A DNA stretch of 6,248 nt from assembly GCA_947589615.1 (NCBI GenBank), contig CANQBU010000072.1, positions 1-6,248 of the forward strand. Reading direction: 5' to 3'. This document shows, piece by piece, positions 3,301 through 6,248 of the stretch (its first letter is position 1; each line of letters opens with the position of its first letter). Source of the stretch: an uncultured Clostridia bacterium (GTDB taxonomy: Bacteria > Bacillota > Clostridia > Christensenellales > UBA1242). The notes under the pieces are model-generated. The model was not told the DNA's origin. It worked only from the letters and a program-made list of their open reading frames with translations, and searched no databases. Made by a program: the position numbers and the translations under genes.

Positions 3301-6248
3301 GAAGAAGAGCCTACTCTCGACCTTTTCATTCAATGGAGAATCGAAGATTTTACAATAGGATATAAAGAAATATTTGGTGATGAAGAAGATCCTCATTACA
3401 TTTACGATTTCACTGTAGTAGGTGATTCGGTAACAGGCGATAAAGAAAATGGTTACAAAGCTGAATACTTCTCTAATGTTACAATAACAATAAAAACAAT
3501 AAAAGGCTACAAAATTGAATCTATCAGTGAAGATGTTAACATATTTGCAAATGAGCCTCAATTTAAAAATCTTGAGAAAAAATCTGAGCTAACATTAACA
3601 CTGGAAAAAATTACTGGAGAAAACATCTTAGGTATTTCAATTTCCGATATTATGATTACGCTTGAGATAAACGATGACTACGATTCACTTGTAGCTCTAC
3701 AGACATTGGACAGACCAAACTATGCTCCAATTTCACTTGCTTATAGAGAGCTTATAGATAGGGTATTGCCTATAATAACGACTACCGAAGGCACATATGT
3801 CCTTGCCGGCTATGATCTGGGAGGAAAGGAGATCAGCCTTGACTATGGCTGGCAAAAACTTGTCGATGACCAATTCCCTAACATAGCTGAAGATCAAACT
3901 ATACGATTAAAGGCAAAATGGATAGGAGTCGAATATACCATTACTTTTAATGCTGATAATGAATTTTATCACTGCGAAGAAGTGCTTGAACCAATGAAAG
4001 TCAGATTTGGAGAACAATTGGGAGAATTGCCTGATCCTGCTCGAGAAGGTATGAAAGCAAGATGGTATGCACTTAAAAATGTGTTCTATTCAGATACAAT
4101 AGACTATAATAATAACGACTTCTTCTATTCTATCGGAAGTGCTGATAGTAATAGTGAAAACGGCGGTTATAAAATTACATTTTTGGCAAGATGGGAATAT
4201 GTTCCATATAAGATCACGATAAATTTTGACGACAAAATTTTCGAAATTTCTGTGAACAACAATCCTATACCTACTGGAACAACATATGGAGAAAATGGAG
4301 GAGTAAAATATACTGATGTTCTTACGCTTAATGTAAAATATCTTCAACGCGGTTATGTTATTGCATTCAGTGACCCTGATAACACATTCCCTGGAGTAGT
4401 AACAGTTGACAACGAAGTAACATACACAGTTGCTATTTCACGTTTAACAGCGGACGCTGTATTAAATCTTATCGCAGAACCTAAACCTTACACTTTATCA
4501 ATTATAATGAGTAAAGATCAAGAAAAGGAAACAATTGAAGGTTATACAATAAGTGAGATTTATCCAGAGGGAACAGAAATAACTAAGACAGATAATAGAA
4601 TAACAGCACATAATGGACAATATGTAATTATCAGATTCACTCCTAAAAAAGGATATGAATTTGATTTGAACAACAATGCCGTAGCGTATACTGGCGGCAA
4701 ATTGTCATTTGTTGATGAAAATGACGAATCTACATTGTATTGTTATATTGATGAAGATACCAGAGAATTGGTATGCAAATGGTATAATCTGTCAGCGTTA
4801 GATTCAAATGCTATTACACTGGTGGTTACTACCGTTCCAAGAGATCTTAAAATTACTTTCGAAGTTGATGGCAATATTAATCCAATTTACGCATTGAATG
4901 GTAATGACGGAAAATCAACTACAAAGATAAGAGATCCTTTGGTTGACGGATATTCAATTAAAATGGGAAAAACTCTTAAAATATCTGGTGAACTTCTATA
5001 TGGTTACATGGGAATCAGCGTAGAAACAAAAATTAACGGTTCTATTATTGAAGGTATTGTTGGAAAACAAACAAGTGAATATGACTCAATATCTAAGCGT
5101 TACGTATTTAGTTTCGAATTTGCAGGATTTGATGATGACCTTACAATAAAATTCATTTGCACTCCAAGATCATATACATTTAAATTAATGATCGAAGATG
5201 AGACATTAGGCAAGATTGCTGATGGCATTGATAGCATTCAAGTAGTAGAATATGGTAAGAGTTTAAAGGTAGGACAAATAGAGTTAGTGCCAACTTACAG
5301 ATTTGCCGGCTGGTATATCGGCGGTGAACGAATAAGCTTAACACCAAATGGTGAACTTCTGCTTGGAATAGGAGGTGTGATAACTAGCTCTCATCTTGAA
5401 AATCCTGATGGCGAATATATTTATGTGGTTGCAAAATATGAACTTAAAACGATGGAGGAAGGTTTCAAAGTCACAGGAAACGGCTCAATCACAGTATCTC
5501 AAGATGAAAACTCATTAGATGTTTTGTCTGGTGAAGATGAAATCAAATTTGCAATTGTGCAAGGCAAGAACATAAAAATAAAACTTAATCCAGATTTGGG
5601 ATATGAGTTTAACGCACTATTGTTTGATGGTATAATAACTGACCCAAATGATTATTATTCACCTGATGAAGAAAACACATTGATTATCCCTATCGACCTA
5701 TTCAATCCTGTAGAACATATTGAAATTTCGTTTAAGGCGAGCGATGCGACAATAATTGTTCAATCAAGCATTTCGATAAGCAATATTAGAACAGTAGGAA
5801 CAATTGCGGGTGGAAAGATATTGATATCGGATGAAAACGGAAACAAACTTGAAGATAGCATTTATAAGCCTTACAATAATGACCTTTTAATTGGTGGTAA
5901 CTACACAATTGCTTCTCATACAGATGAAGAATTGCACTTCGTAATTGAACCAAAAGAAGGTTTCACTCCAAGCGTTATTACCACTCAGGGTGTGACTATA
6001 AATGCTGTGACAAAAAATGGAGTATTAGTATATACATTTAGAGGACTTAAAGATAAATATCAGATTGAAGTAGTATTCACTGCAAAAGAAAACACTATAA
6101 ATATCCACTTTGAAGTAGAGGGCAAGCAAGAATTCATTTCTGCAGGAAGAATTGAAGTTGACACATCTTCAAATATGATAAAATCTTCTCCAAGAAATGT
6201 TCATTACACAAATGTCGGAATTATAACAGGAGAAAATCTTGTATTTGA
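1..6248 (+). CDS. Giant multi-domain surface protein, MBG/YDG and InlB B-repeat type (partial, both ends missing)
   Basis: Reading frame 1 has no stop over 2082 codons and continues past both window edges; the last two bases begin a further Asp or Glu codon. The translation is coherent throughout: alternating beta-strand patterns, acidic character, many Asn, Thr, Ile and Tyr, and only seven Cys (residues 252, 743, 879, 1325, 1581, 1592, 1720). Recognisable pieces are six MBG/YDG Ig-like modules (about 380-1016) and InlB B-repeat-like modules (150-251, 1030-1115, and 1228 onward). In known proteins these families are extracellular and serve as stalks or adhesive repeats of Gram-positive surface proteins. 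The likely role is therefore adhesion or spacing at the cell surface, which is inference. No catalytic motif was seen. Signal peptide and anchor (LPXTG, SLH or membrane segment) would lie outside the window, and no membrane segment is visible inside. The exact biological ligand cannot be told. Confidence 0.93.
334..417 (+). other. Short charged heptad segment, coiled-coil-like (residues 112-139)
   Basis: Hydrophobic residues fall in a clean 3-4 pattern: V114, A117, L121, L124, L128, L131, with Lys, Glu and Asn between them. LEGL occurs twice exactly seven residues apart (codons from 361 and 382). The stretch then runs into the acidic tail KEEENEN. About three heptads is short for a stable coiled coil, so it may be a helical linker or an oligomerisation patch between two beta domains. 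It is the only obviously helical stretch I see in an otherwise beta-rich protein. Confidence 0.5.
445..486 (+). repeat. 21-base tandem duplication (two copies, in frame)
   Basis: Two adjacent 21-base units, 445-465 and 466-486, share the core gattatgttgc followed by cgtt or ggtt. The protein reads DYVAVLTDYVAV (residues 150-161), so the seven-codon unit is repeated without breaking the frame. The last two codons of the units differ (ctc against agg plus a synonymous gcc/gcg change), so the copy is not brand new. It sits at the first strand of the InlB-like module and either lengthens that strand or adds a register shift. Confidence 0.75.
448..753 (+). other. InlB B-repeat-like module 1 (residues 150-251)
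   Basis: The order of elements matches the Listeria-Bacteroides (InlB B) repeat family: an opening strand (YVAVRLNY), a mid strand IKIGETITLP (residues 185-194), the aromatic core GFRFVDWW (205-212) in place of the usual G-Y-x-F-x-G-W, and a closing strand NIYAQFEL (244-251) in place of the usual A-x-W. It is degenerate and somewhat longer than the common 65-75 residue repeat. In internalin-like proteins such repeats form ubiquitin-like small beta folds in extracellular stalks. C252, one of few Cys in the protein, follows at once. Confidence 0.55.
757..1137 (+). other. Unclassified beta domain with calcium-type loop (residues 253-379)
   Basis: About 125 residues between the first InlB-like module and the MBG array. 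Strand-like stretches include HSFKAHFEM, KVYFSSIW, YDYIIYKD, GIYFNIP, KYVMQVIVYR and FTEITFDLTV, which suggests an Ig- or jelly-roll-like sandwich. It carries an EF-hand-like loop at residues 306-317. I do not recognise the family. The end, ITFDLTVELLT, leads straight into the first MBG-like module. Confidence 0.4.
916..951 (+). other. EF-hand-like calcium-binding loop (residues 306-317)
   Basis: The twelve residues DINGDGKSTQDE match the EF-hand loop ligand pattern: D at 1, N at 3, D at 5, G at 6, S at 7+1 and E at 12. Position 9 is T and position 8 is S, where a classical hand prefers Ile at 8. The preceding YIIYK is strand-like rather than helical, so it is better described as an isolated DxNxDG calcium loop of the kind found in extracellular bacterial proteins (dockerin and thrombospondin-3-like loops) than as a full helix-loop-helix. 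Calcium binding is inferred from the motif. Confidence 0.6.
1138..1467 (+). other. MBG-like module A (residues 380-489)
   Basis: The weakest member of the array. NNAFTYKNGSF (residues 400-410) takes the place of the K-x-Y-D-G motif, and GDYTITLHLNP (about 466-476) is the G-x-Y-x-I strand expected late in such a module. The start is Asn-rich (ANYNANNAF), with the codons for N-A-N repeating. Assignment rests mostly on position in the array and on the 107-residue spacing to the next motif. Confidence 0.45.
1468..1767 (+). other. MBG-type module B (residues 490-589)
   Basis: The clearest MBG signature: opening strand VNPYTISI, then KTYGDEDPQF (residues 510-519), which matches the K-x-Y-G-D-x-D-P core of the MBG family. 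The module closes with NNYVVEFAGDLYFTI (about 577-591), the usual N-Y-x-V ... x-F-x-I ending. The middle part (ISLSRDSGESRGLHRF) replaces the common G-x-V-G-x-Y-x-I turn, so one inner strand is altered. Confidence 0.7.
1768..2130 (+). other. YDG-type module C (residues 590-710)
   Basis: KIYDGNGKF (residues 610-618) is the K-x-Y-D-G hallmark of the YDG family and follows the strand GTLTLTLKD. At about 120 residues it is the longest member of the array. An internal stretch near residues 670-690 (LNIYTNAYEGDPSHRSYDV) looks like an inserted loop. A second YDG (KYDGESAF, about 696-703) occurs near its end and could mark a slipped or merged half-module. Confidence 0.6.
2131..2400 (+). other. YDG-type module D (residues 711-800)
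   Basis: It opens with YTITQRTILADIEKVFDATATF; the hallmark is KVFDATATF (residues 724-732), with F for Y and A for G. It closes with HNYQLADSYLGTIT (791-804), a textbook N-Y-x-L ... G-x-I-T ending of this family. C743 is one of the few Cys residues. About 90 residues, near the usual family length. Confidence 0.65.
2401..2724 (+). other. MBG-type module E (residues 801-908)
   Basis: After the strand TRYIIRGDEYSQVKF comes FKYGEIYQGMNP (residues 825-836), a variant of K-x-Y-G-D-x-x-P with E for D. The late strand is GDSYIVNLNVNQREL, which passes directly into the next module. C879 lies in its middle loop. A purine-rich gggaggaga just upstream, at 2355-2363, is coding sequence and not a ribosome binding site. 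Confidence 0.55.
2725..3048 (+). other. YDG-type module F (residues 909-1016)
   Basis: KKYNGEKDLKL (residues 930-940) carries N for D in the K-x-Y-D-G motif. The rest is canonical: VGTWNVTIML (about 976-985) matches V-G-x-Y-x-V, then GNYYIVID (991-998) and GIITQYQVEVTV (1005-1016) match the closing N-Y-x-I and G-x-I-T strands. It is the last member of the Ig-like array and is followed by a proline-containing linker. Confidence 0.65.
3049..3087 (+). other. Inter-array linker (residues 1017-1029)
   Basis: NPGVEDPELVPNG has three prolines in eleven residues and no strand pattern, so it is probably an exposed hinge or spacer between the Ig-like array and the InlB-like part. The DNA here looks locally richer in G and C than its surroundings. 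Confidence 0.5.
3088..3345 (+). other. InlB B-repeat-like module 2 (residues 1030-1115)
   Basis: The signature is IFPQRQGYIAETWRYAEG (residues 1061-1078), matching the P-x-R-x-G-Y-x-x-x-x-W core of the InlB B repeat. The closing strand LDLFIQWRIE (1106-1115) stands for the usual L-x-A-x-W. The first strand (KFSFKVSYPFDI) is less typical. About 85 residues, slightly longer than the family norm. Confidence 0.55.
3346..3681 (+). other. Divergent repeat-like module (residues 1116-1227)
   Basis: About 110 residues with beta pattern. It contains YFSNVTITIKTIKGYKIESI (residues 1157-1176), where I-x-x-x-K-G-Y resembles the central strand and turn of divergent InlB B repeats. A second strand pair follows in SELTLTLEK and DIMITLEI. 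The assignment as a repeat of the same family is plausible but weak. The first part (FGDEEDPHYIYD) is a very acidic loop. Confidence 0.35.
3682..3924 (+). other. InlB B-repeat-like module 3 (residues 1228-1308)
   Basis: Strand SLVALQTLD, then VLPIITTTEGTYVLAGYDLGGKEI (1255-1278), where Y-V-L-A-G-Y-D stands for the G-x-F-x-G-W-Y core. It ends with DQTIRLKAKW (1298-1307), an almost perfect family ending (T-x-x-L-x-A-x-W). This is the best preserved ending in the window. Confidence 0.65.
3925..4200 (+). other. InlB B-repeat-like module 4 (residues 1309-1400)
   Basis: Opens with VEYTITFNADNEF (1310-1322), the classic Y-x-I-T-F-N-A-x-x-G start of the repeat. Then VRFGEQLGELPDPAREGM (1334-1351) matches the V-x-x-G-x-x-x-x-x-P-x-P-x-R-x-G segment, followed by ARWYA in place of F-x-G-W-Y. 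It closes with YKITFLARWEY (1390-1400). An Asn, Asp and Ser-rich loop (about 1368-1389) lengthens the module to about 92 residues. Confidence 0.7.
4201..4488 (+). other. Divergent InlB-like module 5 (residues 1401-1496)
   Basis: Strand YKITINFDDKIFEI, a Gly/Asn-rich loop (TGTTYGENGG), then VLTLNVKYLQRGYVIAF (1440-1456), where the strand plus R-G-Y turn matches the divergent repeat core. It ends with VLNLIAEPKP (1487-1496), the shared junction pattern with Pro in place of the aromatic. Confidence 0.5.
4489..4842 (+). other. Divergent InlB-like module 6, with Cys pair (residues 1497-1614)
   Basis: After YTLSIIM comes GQYVIIRFTPKKGYEFDL (1539-1556), a near-ideal divergent InlB core (strand, x-P-x-x-G-Y-x-F). 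A hairpin-like stretch CYIDEDTRELVC (1581-1592) holds the only two Cys residues close together in the window. The closing strand is ITLVVTTVPR (1605-1614). At 118 residues it is one of the longer modules. Confidence 0.55.
4843..5169 (+). other. Divergent InlB-like module 7 (residues 1615-1723)
   Basis: Begins DLKITFEVDGN, then MGKTLKISGELLYGYMGISVE (about 1655-1675), with the G-K-x-L-K-I strand and G-Y turn of the family but no Pro before the turn. It ends with LTIKFICTPR (1714-1723), the junction motif with Cys and Thr at the small-residue positions. Confidence 0.5.
5170..5445 (+). other. InlB B-repeat-like module 8 (residues 1724-1815)
   Basis: The opening strand SYTFKLMIEDETLG leads to VVEYGKSLKVGQIELVPTY, then RFAGWYIGGERI (1767-1778), the clearest F-x-G-W-Y core in the whole window. 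It ends EYIYVVAKYEL (1805-1815), with A-K-Y for A-x-W. The order V-x-Y-G-x-x-L ... P-x-Y-x-F-x-G-W-Y is the standard order of the family. Confidence 0.7.
5446..5745 (+). other. Divergent InlB-like module 9 (residues 1816-1915)
   Basis: After FKVTGNGSITVSQDE comes QGKNIKIKLNPDLGYEFNAL (1854-1873), a canonical divergent InlB core (G-x-x-I-x-I-x-x-x-P-x-x-G-Y-x-F), followed by LLFDGIIT as the next strand. It closes with HIEISFKASD (1906-1915). The pattern T-G-N-G-S-I-T-V at the front also occurs in many repeat proteins of this class. Confidence 0.6.
5746..6090 (+). other. Divergent InlB-like module 10 (residues 1916-2030)
   Basis: Strands ATIIVQSSISIS and GTIAGGKILISDENG come first; the core is LHFVIEPKEGFTPSV (1979-1993), with G-F in place of G-Y. 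Then GVTINAV, GVLVYTFRGL and the ending QIEVVFTAKE (2021-2030). At 115 residues it contains an extra strand-loop (DENGNKLEDSIYKP) compared with module 9. Confidence 0.5.
6091..6248 (+). other. Start of module 11, cut by the window end (residues 2031-2082)
   Basis: NTINIHFEVEGKQEFISAGRI repeats the opening-strand pattern of earlier modules, and NVGIITGENLVF corresponds to the G-x-x-L strand that precedes the G-Y turn. The window stops before that turn. The array therefore continues downstream. The tga at the very end is out of frame. Confidence 0.45.

Larger units (their letters stand above)
3682..6248 (+). repeat. Array of about nine InlB B-type and divergent InlB-type modules (residues 1228-2082, last one cut)
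   Basis: Eight junctions share one pattern: a hydrophobic strand, a small residue (A or T), a charged or proline turn, then a new strand. Examples are IRLKAKWIGVEYTITF (1301), LTIKFICTPRSYTFKL (1714) and QIEVVFTAKENTINI (2021). The small residue falls at about 1305, 1396, 1492, 1611, 1721, 1811, 1913 and 2028, giving spacings of 91, 96, 119, 110, 90, 102 and 115. Inside most modules a G-[YF] turn follows a strand (1451, 1551, 1668, 1867, 1987). These are hallmarks of InlB B and divergent InlB B repeats. The copies are diverged, with no long DNA identity seen. Confidence 0.6.

Noticed and set aside
3277..3561. Antisense open frame of 94 codons with hydrophobic, Phe/Tyr/Ile-rich product
   Set aside because: It looks membrane-like only because it is the complement of Glu, Lys and Asn codons; the + frame here encodes coherent repeat modules.
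4090..4347. Antisense open frame of 85 codons
   Set aside because: Shadow of modules 4-5; no start context and no recognisable motif.
6246..6248. tga at the very end of the window as a stop codon
   Set aside because: It is in frame 3. In the coding frame the last codons are gta ttt and an incomplete ga-, so the gene continues.
1..6248. Alternative genetic code with TGA as tryptophan
   Set aside because: No in-frame TGA occurs in 2082 codons and every Trp is TGG, so nothing supports recoding.
1..6248. CRISPR array, tRNA, rRNA, insertion sequence or hidden small system
   Set aside because: No regularly spaced identical direct repeats, no RNA-like conserved segments, no terminal inverted repeats and no transposase-like frame were seen; periodicity exists only at the protein level.

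Overview
The whole window is the interior of one very large protein-coding gene on the + strand. Frame 1 is open from base 1 to base 6248 with no stop: 2082 complete codons plus two bases of the next. Neither the start codon nor the stop codon lies in the window, so the promoter, ribosome binding site, signal peptide, cell-wall or membrane anchor and terminator are all out of view. There is no intergenic DNA. I see no RNA gene, mobile element, CRISPR array or second gene.

The DNA is AT-rich (roughly one third G+C by eye), with much AGA, ATA and AAA codon use. The protein is acidic, rich in Asn, Ile, Thr and Tyr, very poor in Cys (7 in 2082), and built of short beta-strand modules. This fits a giant secreted or surface protein (adhesin or stalk type) of a low-GC Firmicutes-like bacterium, probably from an uncultured gut-type lineage. 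The taxonomic call is an inference from composition and domain style.

Layout by residue: 1-111, unclassified beta-rich segment; 112-139, short charged heptad (coiled-coil-like) segment; 150-251, a degenerate InlB B-repeat-like (Listeria-Bacteroides repeat) module preceded by a 7-codon tandem duplication; 253-379, unclassified beta domain carrying an EF-hand-like calcium loop; 380-1016, six tandem modules of the MBG/YDG bacterial Ig-like type, spaced about 100-114 residues; 1017-1029, Pro-containing linker; 1030-1227, an InlB-like module and a divergent module; 1228-2082, a second array of about nine InlB B-repeat or divergent InlB-like modules, spaced about 90-120 residues, the last cut off by the window end.

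The modules probably form a long extended stalk that holds an unseen terminal domain away from the cell. Both arrays are strongly diverged in sequence, so they look ancient rather than freshly amplified. I found no evidence of a new multi-gene system. The points most worth a second look are the two-array architecture, the shared module-junction motif of the second array, the EF-hand-like loop, the heptad segment and the possible hairpin disulfide.
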